Shown piece after piece: positions 1 through 12,882 of a stretch of DNA of 64,000 bases (the stretch's first letter is position 1; each line of letters starts with the position of its first letter). The translations under genes and the position numbers were made by a program. Origin of the DNA: Alkalihalobacillus sp. AL-G. GTDB taxonomy: Bacteria > Bacillota > Bacilli > Bacillales > Fictibacillaceae. The notes beneath the pieces were generated by a model. The model was not told the DNA's origin and ran no database searches. It saw nothing but the letters and a program-made list of their open reading frames with translations. The DNA is taken from contig NZ_CP094656.1 in assembly GCF_030643805.1 (NCBI RefSeq), positions 3,534,001-3,598,000 of the forward strand, in the 5' to 3' direction.

Positions 1-150
1 ATATTGAGGTGCGAGACAGGAATAACCCTGCTTTTGCAGAAACCGCCCGAGCATTCGGACATCCGCTGAACTCCCCGTAAAACCGTGAAGGAGCAATACC
101 CCCCTCGACCCACCTTCAAAGAAAAATGGTTTAGGTGCTACGACTTTCAT
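1..150 (-). CDS. carboxylesterase, N-terminal part only (gene runs off the left edge)
   Basis: Reading leftwards from an ATG at 148-150 gives 50 codons open to the edge. The residues run [14 protein letters not shown], then a hydrophobic strand and the oxyanion motif [13 protein letters not shown], then GRFL. This is the usual N-terminus of the small Bacillus/Geobacillus Est30-type carboxylesterases (YvaK in B. subtilis), alpha/beta hydrolases of short-chain esters. A Shine-Dalgarno AAAGGAGAGG lies just upstream, inside the end of the preceding esterase gene; the two reading frames overlap by 20 bp. In B. subtilis this gene lies between secG and rnr, which matches the position here. The catalytic Ser, Asp and His are outside the window, so activity cannot be judged. 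Confidence 0.85.
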   Translation of the reverse strand, partial: MKVVAPKPFFFEGGSRGVLLLHGFTGSSADVRMLGRFLQKQGYSCLAPQY

Positions 151-871
151 GTTGTACTACCTCTCCTTTACTTTCATCTGTATCTGTATTCGTTAAAAAT
201 GAATAGACGTGACGAATGACATCTTTTTGTTCAACATCGTGACAAATGATATGCTTGGACTGTGGTAAGTAAACAAGCTGTTTTTCTTCACTTTTTATCG
301 TGTCATAGATGTATTGGGCACTCTTTTTCGGGACGACCCCATCGCATTCCCCTTGTACGATCAACGTCGGTATCGTGATTTTATTTAAAAAAGGTTTAAG
401 TATCCGGACGAGCTTCCGAAACTGAACGGTCATCGAAAAAGGTGTTAGTTTAAACTTTCGCTGATATCGTTTAAATAATTCATTTTCCGCTAGTTTTCCT
501 TTCCGGACATCCTTTACCATTATTCTGATGTCGTTTAATAGCTGGCGGGGACTGACGTAATAGGCTGCAGCACTGAGAAGCACGAGCTTTTCGATTTTCT
601 TGGAGGTTGCGAGATACCCTGCAATCATGCCTCCCATTGAAAAACCGACCAAATAAACGGTATCGCATTTTTGTTGGAGAGCCTGAAGTTCGGATTCTGC
701 AGTCCTGATCCAATCTTTAAACGACACCCGTTCCATTCTCCCGACTGTACCATGTCCAGGAAAAGTCGGTGAAACGATCAGCCAATCTGTGTGCTCCTCC
801 AAGTACTTAACAAGTGGTTCAACCTCATATGGGCTTCCGGTAAATCCGTGAAGGCATAGACATCCAATCAT
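131..871 (-). CDS. alpha/beta hydrolase (carboxylesterase-like)
   Basis: A 246-residue protein starting at ATG 869-871, seven bases after AAGGAGG. It has the oxyanion motif CLHGFTGSP near residues 6-14, the nucleophile elbow GFSMGG with Ser about residue 78, a likely acid in GECDGVVP and a likely catalytic His in QSKHIICHD close to the C-terminus, so the triad is complete. Length and layout fit monoacylglycerol-lipase or esterase members of the alpha/beta hydrolase fold. No signal peptide is present, so it is probably cytosolic. It sits upstream of a second esterase gene and overlaps it by 20 bp, which suggests translational coupling and perhaps an ancient duplication. The natural substrate is unknown. 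Confidence 0.85.
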   Translation of the reverse strand: MIGCLCLHGFTGSPYEVEPLVKYLEEHTDWLIVSPTFPGHGTVGRMERVSFKDWIRTAESELQALQQKCDTVYLVGFSMGGMIAGYLATSKKIEKLVLLSAAAYYVSPRQLLNDIRIMVKDVRKGKLAENELFKRYQRKFKLTPFSMTVQFRKLVRILKPFLNKITIPTLIVQGECDGVVPKKSAQYIYDTIKSEEKQLVYLPQSKHIICHDVEQKDVIRHVYSFLTNTDTDESKGEVVQHESRST

Positions 872-1084
872 CAGTTTGCCTCCTTATAGGATGTTCATAA
901 TGCGTAACATCGGTTTCAAACAAAATTTAATCTTCTTTCCTTTAGTTTGCCCTTGCTATCGCATGATAAAACGCTCAATCTATAGATACACGATTAATCG
1001 CAATAAGCTTTTGATTTCCTATAGCCTGATGCGTATGTAAAGCAATATGTAAGAAACGAATGATTCGTTTCCTTTTTTATAAGT

Positions 1085-1121
1085 GCAAAAAGAAAACAGC
1101 AAGCTTTTTTAAACTTGCTGC
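1085..1121 (-). terminator. Rho-independent terminator after secG
   Basis: On the minus strand the stem CAGCAAG/CTTGCTG with an A/T-rich loop is followed by TTTTCTTTTT. It begins about a dozen bases after the secG stop codon, so the esterase genes downstream need their own promoter. Confidence 0.85.
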
Positions 1122-1132
1122 CCTTAGTTTGA

Positions 1133-1363
1133 TTAATAAATGTATGCGAGAACAACGCTTAAGATAAAGAATACGATTCCAAGTACCGTAGTTGATTTAA
1201 GAAGTACGGCATCTACACCACGAGCTTTTTGCTTACCGAACAATTGCTCTGCTCCACCCGTAATCGCTCCAGATAAGCCAGCGCTTTTACCAGACTGTAA
1301 AAGTACGACTGTTATAAGTGCTAATGCATTAATAATCAACAGGACAGTTAGGAATGTTTCCAT
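1133..1363 (-). CDS. secG: preprotein translocase subunit SecG
   Basis: A 76-residue protein [10 protein letters not shown]... with two hydrophobic segments (about residues 3-23 and 54-75). These flank the conserved loop [17 protein letters not shown] and a basic stretch, the hallmark of SecG, an auxiliary membrane subunit of SecYEG. The start chosen is the ATG at 1361-1363, which follows the Shine-Dalgarno GGAGGTGGAG; an in-frame extension of seven residues would absorb that site. A terminator follows, so the gene is probably monocistronic. The order secG then esterase is conserved in Bacillus. Confidence 0.95.
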   Translation of the reverse strand: METFLTVLLIINALALITVVLLQSGKSAGLSGAITGGAEQLFGKQKARGVDAVLLKSTTVLGIVFFILSVVLAYIY

Positions 1364-1398
1364 GTGCTCCACCTCCAACGACACAATCCAATATCATA

Positions 1399-1428
1399 AA
1401 TGTACCATATAAAAGCCGGAAAATTCAA
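1399..1428 (-). promoter_or_regulatory. possible sigma-A promoter of secG
   Basis: On the minus strand, TTGAAT (1423-1428) and TACATT (1399-1404) are separated by 18 bases, some 35 bases before the secG start. The spacing is good but the -10 hexamer is only moderate, so this is a weak prediction. Confidence 0.4.
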
Positions 1429-1552
1429 CAAATCTTTTTAACAGTGGCAATACAAATTTCGAGCGTATTGATATTTGCACTTGAAGCTGCTTTTTCCCCT
1501 ATGTTCGGGTTTTTGCACGAAAACTCGGCGTATAGAAGTATTTTGGCCAAAT

Positions 1553-2518
1553 TCAGCGAATATAAAAACTTGCACCGTCGACAATTTCGATATTGTCATG
1601 TCCACGTAGGTCCTCCATCAGTTTAAAGAGTGCGGCATCTTTTTTCTTCGCCTCGATCATACAATCGATTTGCGGCACACTTCCTTTAATCTCATTCAAA
1701 AAATCCATGAACATTTCGGCATCGACATAATCGGCATGGCTTCGAAATTGTTTTTCATCTTTAGGACTGGATATATGCATTTTTATTGGCAAATAGGAAT
1801 CCTTCCATGTCGCAACAACACGCTGCCATTCATCCGCCCAGTTTCGATGCTGAAAATGAGCCAGGTGGTGATGATAATCAAAAACGAGTGGTATACCAAG
1901 CTTTTCACATAAGTACAAGGTGTCATTTAAATGGTAGGACTTATCATCATTCTCCAAAATAATCATTTCCTGAATTGTTTTCGGAACGACCATCCAATTT
2001 TGTATAAACCGTTCCATTGCAAGCTCACGATCGTTGTAAACACCACCAACATGCAAGACGCAACGGTACTGAGAGTTGATTCCCATCCCTTCTAATAACT
2101 GGCGGTGCAACATCAACGTTTTCACAGACATCTTCAGTACTTCTTTTTTGGGGGAATTGATCAATACAAAATGGTCGGGATGAAAGTCGAGGCGCATGTC
2201 GTTCTCAGAAGCATAATCCCCGACTTCCCTTAGGTCCGATTCAATCGCCCCGATATAGTCCCAACCCGCCAGTTCTTCATAGGTCGCAAGCGGTATCAAT
2301 CGTGAGGTCATCCGGTAAAAACGTATCGAGTGTGCAGCGTTATGCTTTAAAATCCTTAACGTATTTTGTAGGTTCGACCGTGCAATCCGCCCCAATTTTA
2401 AAATGGCAGCTTCTTTATTGTCGATCTTATTAAAGCTCTTCACTGTCATTGTTTGTGAAGGTGATGAGTTTGGAACGTGCATGCTCATTGCCACGTATCC
2501 TAATCGAACGAGTGTCAT
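1553..2518 (-). CDS. uvsE: UV damage endonuclease UvsE/UvdE
   Basis: A 321-residue protein of the UVDE family. It begins MTLVRLGYVAMSM and contains the TIM-barrel landmarks HNAAHSIRFYRMTSRLIPLA, FHPDHFVLI, LHVGGVYND, LENDDKS, FDYHHH and MHISSPK, whose His, Glu and Asp residues build the metal centre. The enzyme nicks DNA immediately 5' of UV photoproducts and starts an alternative excision pathway independent of UvrABC (B. subtilis YwjD); a functional role in spores is plausible from the family. ATG 2516-2518 follows GGAGGG eight bases upstream. The gene stands alone between secG and a plus-strand small gene. Length is normal for the family. Confidence 0.95.
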   Translation of the reverse strand: MTLVRLGYVAMSMHVPNSSPSQTMTVKSFNKIDNKEAAILKLGRIARSNLQNTLRILKHNAAHSIRFYRMTSRLIPLATYEELAGWDYIGAIESDLREVGDYASENDMRLDFHPDHFVLINSPKKEVLKMSVKTLMLHRQLLEGMGINSQYRCVLHVGGVYNDRELAMERFIQNWMVVPKTIQEMIILENDDKSYHLNDTLYLCEKLGIPLVFDYHHHLAHFQHRNWADEWQRVVATWKDSYLPIKMHISSPKDEKQFRSHADYVDAEMFMDFLNEIKGSVPQIDCMIEAKKKDAALFKLMEDLRGHDNIEIVDGASFYIR

Positions 2519-2639
2519 TCAGCGTTCCCTCCGATCAAAATTCATTCTGTCGCTATTATGCCCCAATCCAGCTTTGGTAAATGATGCGTGTCATATTATT
2601 GAGCATCTCGAACAAATTAATACCATGGGGGTGTTTCGC

Positions 2640-2807
2640 TTGACTAAGAAAAGACAGACAAAAGAACTACCCACCGCAACTGATAAAAACCCAGGATTCA
2701 CTGTAAAAAATGATACCCATCAGCCACTTGCTATGCTTATTGAACAGACGGATAGCGGTTTGGATATGGAACGGAGCGACTTACACGCCGACAATGAAGA
2801 TATGTGA
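2640..2807 (+). CDS. small hypothetical protein (55 aa)
   Basis: The frame is open upstream too, but the best start is TTG 2640-2642, preceded at proper distance by GGGGGTG. The product begins MTKKRQTKELPTATDKNPGF, is very hydrophilic and ends in an acidic tail, with no Cys and no membrane segment. I do not recognise it. Support for its reality comes from the ribosome binding site and from a perfect 12-bp terminator stem 60 bases downstream on the same strand. It is divergent from uvsE, and the two would share a promoter region of about 120 bp. Confidence 0.5.
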   Translation: MTKKRQTKELPTATDKNPGFTVKNDTHQPLAMLIEQTDSGLDMERSDLHADNEDM

Positions 2808-2867
2808 TCGATGCCTCGCGATTACAAAGTGCCATGCTTTATAGACCTTCCAAAAAGTTTCACAACG

Positions 2868-2899
2868 AAACCTGAGTGACTTTCTTCACTCAGGTTTTC
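2868..2899 (+). terminator. Rho-independent terminator
   Basis: A perfect 12-bp stem AAACCTGAGTGA/TCACTCAGGTTT with a six-base loop, followed by a short T-rich stretch. It lies 60 bases after the small plus-strand gene; the nearest minus-strand gene end is far away, so it marks a plus-strand transcript. Confidence 0.8.
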
Positions 2900-2937
2900 C
2901 ATCTTCAATCTATTCGTATCATTTATTTGAACTATAC

Positions 2938-3240
2938 TCTCCTAATTAATATAAAAACTTTACCCGATTAGCCTTTATTCGGATCGTTTTCTCCTAATTA
3001 TTGTAAAAACTATATCCGATAAACCTCTATTCGGATCGTATTCTCCTAATTATTGTAAAAACTATATCCGATTAGCCTCTATTCGGATCATATTCTCCTA
3101 ATTATTGTAAAAACTATATCCGATTAGCCTCTATTCGGATCACATTCTCCTAGTTATTGTAAAAAGCATATCCGATTAGCCTCTACTCGGATCGTATTCT
3201 CCTAATTATTGTAAAAAGCATATCCGATTAACCTCTTACC
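2938..3240. repeat. tandem array, 52-bp unit, about 5.8 copies
   Basis: Units start with TTCTCCTAAT (allowing for one base of phase) at 2938, 2990, 3042, 3094, 3146 and 3198, exactly 52 bases apart. Each holds an A/T-rich part with TTGTAAAAA and an imperfect inverted repeat ATCCGAT...ATTCGGAT with a loop of about ten bases. Copies differ at a few positions. There are no spacers and no long reading frame. The array fills the gap between the small plus-strand gene and the terminator of eno. Confidence 0.9.
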
Positions 3241-3275
3241 AAAGGAAAAGACTGCCTCCACTGAAGAGACAGTCC
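3241..3275 (-). terminator. Rho-independent terminator after eno
   Basis: On the minus strand GACTGTCTC pairs with GAGGCAGTC (one G-U) and is followed by TTTTCCTTT. It closes the gapA-eno operon just after the eno stop. Confidence 0.85.
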
Positions 3276-3286
3276 TTTTTCTATAT

Positions 3287-4591
<1,305 letters not shown>

Positions 4592-4608
4592 TTAGATTTT
4601 TATTGTGT

Positions 4609-4911
4609 GTTTAAAAAGTAGACGAATCAGAATTTCTTATAAGAAGTTCGACTAAATACGTTACGTCCTGTAACAACTTCGAACTGACTCACTTCGTGTG
4701 AGCCCAAGGCACGACAGTTTCGAGGCAGGCTACTTACTTGAAGACATCATTGCTGCCTTGCACCGAGGAAGCATAGCATCGATAGCATCAACTAGTTAGA
4801 CGCAGGTGCACAATGATTTTCTTCTATGAACCATTCCAGCATCCTCGTAATACATGAGGACCGGAGAAACCGAGTAACGTAGAAATTCGCCGTTTATCAT
4901 TTGGATACTTT

Positions 4912-4917
<6 letters not shown>
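4609..4917. mobile_element. MITE-like element copy 1, between gpmI and eno
   Basis: The element is bounded by the perfect 12-bp terminal inverted repeats GTTTAAAAAGTA (4609-4620) and TACTTTTTAAAC (4906-4917). Its interior matches copy 2 (8451-8815) at about nine bases in ten by eye over some 240 bp, in the same orientation. It carries small inverted repeats such as GTTCGA...TCGAAC and CTCAC...GTGAG and has no plausible reading frame. The right repeat contains the gpmI stop codon. No target-site duplication could be recognised with confidence. A non-autonomous transposable element or a structured RNA repeat are both possible. Confidence 0.75.
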
Positions 4918-7207
<2,290 letters not shown>

Positions 7208-7222
7208 CTAGATCCACCCTTT

Positions 7223-8407
7223 CTATTTATCTTGTAGTGCTGTTACACCCGGAAGCTCTTTTCCTTCCATAAACTCTAACGAAGCTCCGCCACCTGTTGA
7301 AATGTGACTCATCTTGTCTGCAAGCTGAAACTTTTCAACAGCTGCTGCTGAATCACCACCTCCGATGACACTGTATGTATCGGTTGCATCCGCTAGTGCT
7401 TTTGCTACGGAAATCGTCCCGTTCGCAAAGGCATCGAACTCAAACACGCCCATTGGCCCGTTCCATATCACAAGCTTCGAACCTTCAATGACTGTTCTGT
7501 ACTCATCTCGAGTAGCAGGACCTATGTCCAATGCTTCCCAATCAGACGGGATTTCATCAATGGGAACGACTTTCGTGTTTGCATCTTGAGAAAATTCATC
7601 TGCGACAACCGCATCTTTTGGTATATAAAATTTAACACCTTTTTGCTCGGCTTTTTCCATGAAGGATTTAGCGAGATCAATCTTATCTTCTTCTAACAAG
7701 GACTTCCCGATGTCATATCCGAGTGCTTTGACAAACGTATAAGCAAGACCGCCACCAATGATCAGGTTATCGACCTTATCAAGCAGGTTGTCGATCACCC
7801 CGATTTTATCCTTTACTTTGGCGCCACCGATGATTGCTGTAAATGGACGATCCGGATTAGACAGAGCTTTTCCAAGTACATCAAGCTCCTTCTCCATTAA
7901 AAGACCTGCAACACCAGGCAGGTGATGTGCGACCCCTTCTGTTGATGCATGTGCACGATGAGCGGCACCAAATGCATCGTTCACATAAAGATCAGCCATT
8001 TCTGCGAACGCTTTTGCGAGTTCAGGATCGTTCTTTTCTTCACCCGGTTCAAAGCGAACATTTTCGATCAGCAAAACGTCCCCATTCCCTAACCTTGAGA
8101 TCGCTTCGTTTACTTCATCACCATGTACTTGATCGGTTTTAATGACCGCTTTGTTAAGCAGATTGCTCAAACGCTCTGCAACAGGATCTAGCCGAAGCTC
8201 ATCAACCACTTCACCTTTAGGTCTGCCTAAATGGCTTGCTAAAATCACCTTTGCTCCATTTTCGGTCAAATGCTCGATTGTCGGAAGTGCAGCACGTATA
8301 CGAGTGTCGTCCGTCACCTCTCCATCCTTCATCGGAACGTTGAAATCGACACGGCAAAAGACTTTTTTACCGTTCACGTCCACATCGTGCAACGTCTGTT
8401 TTTGCAT
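7223..8407 (-). CDS. pgk: phosphoglycerate kinase
   Basis: A 394-residue PGK that makes ATP from 1,3-bisphosphoglycerate and ADP. Signatures are [20 protein letters not shown], the basic substrate patch [19 protein letters not shown], the hinge helix and the nucleotide loop [14 protein letters not shown] near the C-terminus. ATG 8405-8407 follows AAGGAGGC. Unlike in B. subtilis, about 520 bp with a repeat element and its own likely promoter separate it from gapA, so pgk-tpiA-gpmI-eno may be transcribed partly apart from gapA. Confidence 0.98.
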   Translation of the reverse strand: MQKQTLHDVDVNGKKVFCRVDFNVPMKDGEVTDDTRIRAALPTIEHLTENGAKVILASHLGRPKGEVVDELRLDPVAERLSNLLNKAVIKTDQVHGDEVNEAISRLGNGDVLLIENVRFEPGEEKNDPELAKAFAEMADLYVNDAFGAAHRAHASTEGVAHHLPGVAGLLMEKELDVLGKALSNPDRPFTAIIGGAKVKDKIGVIDNLLDKVDNLIIGGGLAYTFVKALGYDIGKSLLEEDKIDLAKSFMEKAEQKGVKFYIPKDAVVADEFSQDANTKVVPIDEIPSDWEALDIGPATRDEYRTVIEGSKLVIWNGPMGVFEFDAFANGTISVAKALADATDTYSVIGGGDSAAAVEKFQLADKMSHISTGGGASLEFMEGKELPGVTALQDK

Positions 8408-8450
8408 GCGGAAAGCCTCCTTAATGATAAGTTTAAGTTTTTAAAATAAT

Positions 8451-8815
8451 AGTTCAAAAAGTAGACAAATCAGAAAGATTAATATGAAGTTCGACTAAAG
8501 TCAACACGTCCTGTGATAACGTCGAACTGACTCACATCGTGTGAGCCCAAGGCACGACAGTTTTGAGGAAGGCTACTTGCTTGAAGACATCATTGCTGCC
8601 TTGCACCGAGGAAGCTTACATCGATAGCAACCACTAGTTAGACGCAGGTGCACAATGAATTTTCTTCACTGAACCATTCCAGCATCCTCGTAATACGTGA
8701 GGACCGGATAAACCGAGTACAAGAATAACCTACGGAAGCGGTACCTCGCACGAAGGAAAAGTGAACTTCTTTTTCAAGGAACGCAGAAATTTGCCGTTTA
8801 TCAACTTTTTGAACT
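8451..8815. mobile_element. MITE-like element copy 2, between gapA and pgk
   Basis: Perfect terminal inverted repeats AGTTCAAAAAGT (8451-8462) and ACTTTTTGAACT (8804-8815) enclose 365 bp. It matches copy 1 throughout, except for an extra stretch of about 60 bp near the right end (around 8718-8785). Compared with copy 1 the terminal repeats differ by a C/T change in one arm and the complementary G/A change in the other. No open reading frame of note. It carries a sigma-A-like promoter pointing to pgk. Confidence 0.75.
8476..8504 (-). promoter_or_regulatory. sigma-A-like promoter inside the repeat element, upstream of pgk
   Basis: On the minus strand TTGACT (8499-8504) and TAATCT (8476-8481) are separated by exactly 17 bases. 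It lies about 70 bases before the pgk start codon. The same region of copy 1 lacks the TTGACT hexamer. A prediction from hexamer match and spacing only. Confidence 0.5.
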
Positions 8816-8832
8816 TCCTATATGCAATGGAA

Positions 8833-8858
8833 AGGAGGAGTAAAAAAACTCCCCCCTC
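8833..8858 (-). terminator. possible weak terminator or stabilising hairpin after gapA
   Basis: On the minus strand GGGGGAGT pairs with ACTCCTCC (one mismatch) around a T-only loop, followed by TTTCC. The weak T tract suggests partial termination or 3'-end protection of a gapA mRNA rather than full termination. Confidence 0.45.
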
Positions 8859-8924
8859 AACATTCTATATAAACTTGATTGATTGGTACAGTTTTTCAGA
8901 GGAAAATCTGCCCTTGTTCTTTTT

Positions 8925-9974
<1,050 letters not shown>

Positions 9975-9997
9975 TTATCGTTTAAAGAGTTGACTGC

Positions 9998-11020
9998 TTA
10001 TGTTTTTTGTACAAGACTTTTCGCTGCCCCTTCATCTGTTATTAAAATCTGACGCGGGCCACGTTTCATATAAGCTGCGATTGCATTTGCCTTACTGCTG
10101 CCACCGGCTACCGCAATAATCGACTTGTCATCGGTAAGATCATCGAGCTGCAAACCGACCGTCCTGACTTTGTGTACAATATTTCCGTCCTGGTTAAAAT
10201 AGTAGCCAAACGCTTCGGCAACAGCATCGCTTGTCTGGATCTTTTCAAGGATTTCCTGCGAAGATTTCCGTCGGACCGCCATCGTCTCTGCTTCCCCAAT
10301 CCCGTGTATGACGATTTCAGTGGATCGGATCACATCAAGAACTTCCTTGACCCCAGGCTCCTCGACCATCATTTGATACGATTCTTCACTTAACTGATCC
10401 GGAACATGGAGCAACCGGTACTCTCCAGATGCTTTTCGCGCCATAGTTGAACAAATTGTGTTTGCTTGATTTTCTACATTTTCGCCAAGACCACCTCTGG
10501 CAGGTACAAAAAGTGGTTGATTCTTTTTCGTGATCGGGGTCATCATTTCTGCAACAGCTGCCATGGTCGTACCGCCTGTCACAGCAATCGCTTTTTGTGA
10601 TTTTAAAAGTGGCATCAGCCTTGAAATACAAGCCTTTCCCATCTCTTTTTGGACCCATGAATCCCGGTCGCTATCACCCGGAACAATAATTACGTCTACA
10701 AGTTTTAATTTTTCCCGTAATTGGTGTTCTAAAACATGGAGGCCGGAAACCTGCTTCATTACCTCTTCTAGCTCTAAAAGAACATGATTCCCTTCGTCGG
10801 TCAGTGTCATACCCTGAGGTGCAATTTTCAAAAGGCCTTGCTGATTTAAAAATTCAACCTCTGCACGTAATACACGCTCGGTTTGTTGAATGTTCGCAGC
10901 AAGACTCCTTCTTCCAACGGGCTGCAAGTGCCTGACATTTTGCAGAATTCGATAACGATTTTGCATAACATCAAGTAAATCAGGCAATAATTTGCGTTGT
11001 ACATCAATAAACGTTTCCAT
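9998..11020 (-). CDS. cggR: central glycolytic genes regulator CggR
   Basis: A 340-residue SorC/DeoR-type repressor. An N-terminal helix-turn-helix region (about residues 25-75, with ...RRSLAANIQQTERVLRAEVEFLNQQG) is followed by a sugar-phosphate-binding domain with VTGGTTMAAVAEM and VAGGSSKANAIAAYM. In B. subtilis CggR represses the gapA operon and is released by fructose-1,6-bisphosphate. Here it is the first gene of that operon, 65 bp before gapA, and a consensus operator lies in its leader. ATG 11018-11020 follows AAAGGGGAG. Length matches the family. Confidence 0.97.
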   Translation of the reverse strand: METFIDVQRKLLPDLLDVMQNRYRILQNVRHLQPVGRRSLAANIQQTERVLRAEVEFLNQQGLLKIAPQGMTLTDEGNHVLLELEEVMKQVSGLHVLEHQLREKLKLVDVIIVPGDSDRDSWVQKEMGKACISRLMPLLKSQKAIAVTGGTTMAAVAEMMTPITKKNQPLFVPARGGLGENVENQANTICSTMARKASGEYRLLHVPDQLSEESYQMMVEEPGVKEVLDVIRSTEIVIHGIGEAETMAVRRKSSQEILEKIQTSDAVAEAFGYYFNQDGNIVHKVRTVGLQLDDLTDDKSIIAVAGGSSKANAIAAYMKRGPRQILITDEGAAKSLVQKT

Positions 11021-11102
11021 CGCAACTCCCCTTTCAAATAGGGATAAATGTAGGGACGTTCTCTTTAATCGTCGTGTTGAAAAATTATGATGGACTATTT
11101 TC

Positions 11103-11128
11103 GTCCCGTATAGTCATATTATGTCCCG
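11103..11128 (-). promoter_or_regulatory. CggR operator
   Basis: On the minus strand CGGGAC, six bases, TGAC, four bases, CGGGAC. This reproduces the known B. subtilis operator layout (CGGGAC-N6-TGTC-N4-CGGGAC) with one substitution. It lies between the likely promoter and cggR, so bound CggR would act as a roadblock to elongation, as described for B. subtilis. Confidence 0.9.
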
Positions 11129-11191
11129 ATTACCGCAAAAAAATAAACGACCTTTCAGTACGGTTCAAAAACAGTTCCTTATACAGTTATT

Positions 11192-11220
11192 ATATTAGCA
11201 AGTCTTTTAATCCGCTTCAA
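11192..11220 (-). promoter_or_regulatory. likely sigma-A promoter of the cggR-gapA operon
   Basis: On the minus strand TTGAAG (11215-11220) and TAATAT (11192-11197) are spaced by 17 bases, upstream of the CggR operator and directly after the stop of the preceding glutaredoxin-like gene. Confidence 0.65.
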
Positions 11221-11472
11221 CTATTTTAACTGAAGTTTTGGAAGTAAGCGGTTTCGGAATGAATCCATTTCGATTAAACCATAATCGATGTCCACCCCAT
11301 TCACCTGCACGACCGGGATCATCAACCCATAGGCCTCAAGCCACTTATCGTTCGAATAAATATCCCGTTCTTCGATCGTAAAATTATACTCCTCCTGAAG
11401 CTCCTCAAGAACCTGATACGCGTTATCACAGAGAGGACAATTTTTCTTCGTGTAAAATTGAACCGTAATCAT
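11221..11472 (-). CDS. glutaredoxin-like thiol-disulfide protein
   Basis: An 83-residue protein with the thioredoxin-fold start MITVQFYTKKNCPLCDNAYQ, a CPLC redox motif at about residues 12-15 and the cis-Pro strand in LMIPVVQVNG. It belongs to the small glutaredoxin-like (DUF836-related) proteins common next to cggR or rpoN in Bacillaceae. ATG 11470-11472 is preferred because AAAGGGTG lies eight bases before it; a GTG nine bases further upstream would begin inside that site. It may be co-transcribed with rpoN despite the hairpin between them. Its redox partner is unknown. Confidence 0.85.
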   Translation of the reverse strand: MITVQFYTKKNCPLCDNAYQVLEELQEEYNFTIEERDIYSNDKWLEAYGLMIPVVQVNGVDIDYGLIEMDSFRNRLLPKLQLK

Positions 11473-11499
11473 AAAGTTCACCCTTTTCTTAATTCATGA

Positions 11500-11539
11500 A
11501 TGAAAAGGCGACGAAGCTCCGTTTTTTCGCCTCATCGCC
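11500..11539 (-). terminator. terminator after rpoN
   Basis: On the minus strand GGCGATGAGGC pairs with GCTTCGTCGCC using G-U pairs, followed by TTTTCATT. It lies in the 70 bp between rpoN and the glutaredoxin-like gene. Confidence 0.7.
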
Positions 11540-11544
11540 AGTTT

Positions 11545-12882
11545 CTAAACTAAAAGACTTTTTCGTTTTGAGGACGGAGGAATCCGTAGCTCTTCACGGT
11601 ACTTCGCAACCGTTCGTCTCGAAATTTCGATCCCTTCCTCTTTCAACGCATCAGCAAGCTTTTGATCTGAGAGCGGCTTCCGTTTTTCCTCCCGCTCAAT
11701 CAATCGCTTGATCCGGATCTTCACTTGGGTCGAAGACATATCCTCATTCTGATGCCCTTTATCGATTCGAGACGTAAACAATGACTTTAATGGAATTGCA
11801 CCCTTTGGAGTTTGGAGCATCTTGTTTTTAACCGCACGACTGACAGTTGATTCATGAACGTCAATCGATTCAGCCACTTCCTTCAAAGTCATCGGACGTA
11901 AAGCTTCGAATCCATGATCAAAAAAGTCTCGCTGAGCCCGAAGCAAATACTCGCCCATCCTTCTCAGCGTTTGTCGGCGCTGATCCAAACTGTTTTTCAG
12001 CCAGTGATACTTTTGCAGCTGTTTTTCAAGATACGGACGTGCCTCTTTATTATGTTCAAGCATTCGAAAATACCGTTCATTAAGTATGATTTCCGGTACA
12101 AAATCCTCATTCAACCGAATCAACAAACGACCTCGTACATCCCTTTCAATAAAAAACTCCGGCTGTACCCACTCAGATGTTCCCCTTGAAAATTCCGCAC
12201 ATGGCCTCGGATTTAACGAACGGATCAACTGTTCAGCTTGCTTCAGTTCCTCCATCGATACATTCAGCTGTTTCGTAAGCTGCAGCCATTTCTTATCCGC
12301 CAATTCCTCCAAATGATCGGTAATAATCGTGCGTGCTATTGGTAAATCAAATCCCTTGGCCTCATATTGAAGCAATAGACATTCTGAAAGAGAGCGAGCT
12401 CCAACCCCCACCGGCTCAAACGTCTGGATCCGCTCTAAAGCTGTAACTGCCTCTGTTTCCGAAATGTCCAGCTCATCCTTTAAACACTCTAACGAGCAGT
12501 CTAGGAAACCGTCTTCGTTCAAGCAAAAAATCATATATTCAGTAAGCGACCTCTCTTCACTGCTCAGTTTTAAAAACGAAAGCTGCTCCAAAAGGTAAGA
12601 TTGCAACGAATCATCGTCCGATTTTATAAAGTTGATCGGATTCACATCATTGTCAGCATCATAATCCCAAGTGCTTTGATCCGTCCGTGCTGAAGACAAT
12701 GCCTCTGTCCCCTTGGGCTCAATGACCGATTCCCTCAATTCAACCAATGGATTTTCGACCGCTTGTTGTTCAATAAATTGTGATAATTCTAACACCGGGT
12801 ACTGTAAAATCGTTATGGCCTGTCGTAATTCTTGTGTCATCACAAGCTTCATCGATTGAGTTTGAAAAAGACCTAACTCCAT
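11545..12882 (-). CDS. rpoN: RNA polymerase sigma-54 factor
   Basis: A 445-residue sigma-54 (SigL in B. subtilis). The Gln-rich region I (TQSMKLVMTQELRQAITILQ) is near the N-terminus. A core-binding region follows, then the helix-turn-helix around VAESIDVHESTVSRAVKNK, and the C-terminal RpoN box with ISRRTVAKYREELRIP. It directs polymerase to -24/-12 promoters that need enhancer-binding activators; none of its activators is in this window. In B. subtilis it also lies near the cggR operon. ATG 12880-12882 follows GGAGGTATT. Length is normal. Confidence 0.97.
   Translation of the reverse strand: MELGLFQTQSMKLVMTQELRQAITILQYPVLELSQFIEQQAVENPLVELRESVIEPKGTEALSSARTDQSTWDYDADNDVNPINFIKSDDDSLQSYLLEQLSFLKLSSEERSLTEYMIFCLNEDGFLDCSLECLKDELDISETEAVTALERIQTFEPVGVGARSLSECLLLQYEAKGFDLPIARTIITDHLEELADKKWLQLTKQLNVSMEELKQAEQLIRSLNPRPCAEFSRGTSEWVQPEFFIERDVRGRLLIRLNEDFVPEIILNERYFRMLEHNKEARPYLEKQLQKYHWLKNSLDQRRQTLRRMGEYLLRAQRDFFDHGFEALRPMTLKEVAESIDVHESTVSRAVKNKMLQTPKGAIPLKSLFTSRIDKGHQNEDMSSTQVKIRIKRLIEREEKRKPLSDQKLADALKEEGIEISRRTVAKYREELRIPPSSKRKSLLV

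Noticed and set aside
2403-2639. N-terminal extension of the small plus-strand gene into uvsE
   Set aside because: The upstream part is antisense to uvsE and lacks a ribosome site; the TTG at 2640 has one.
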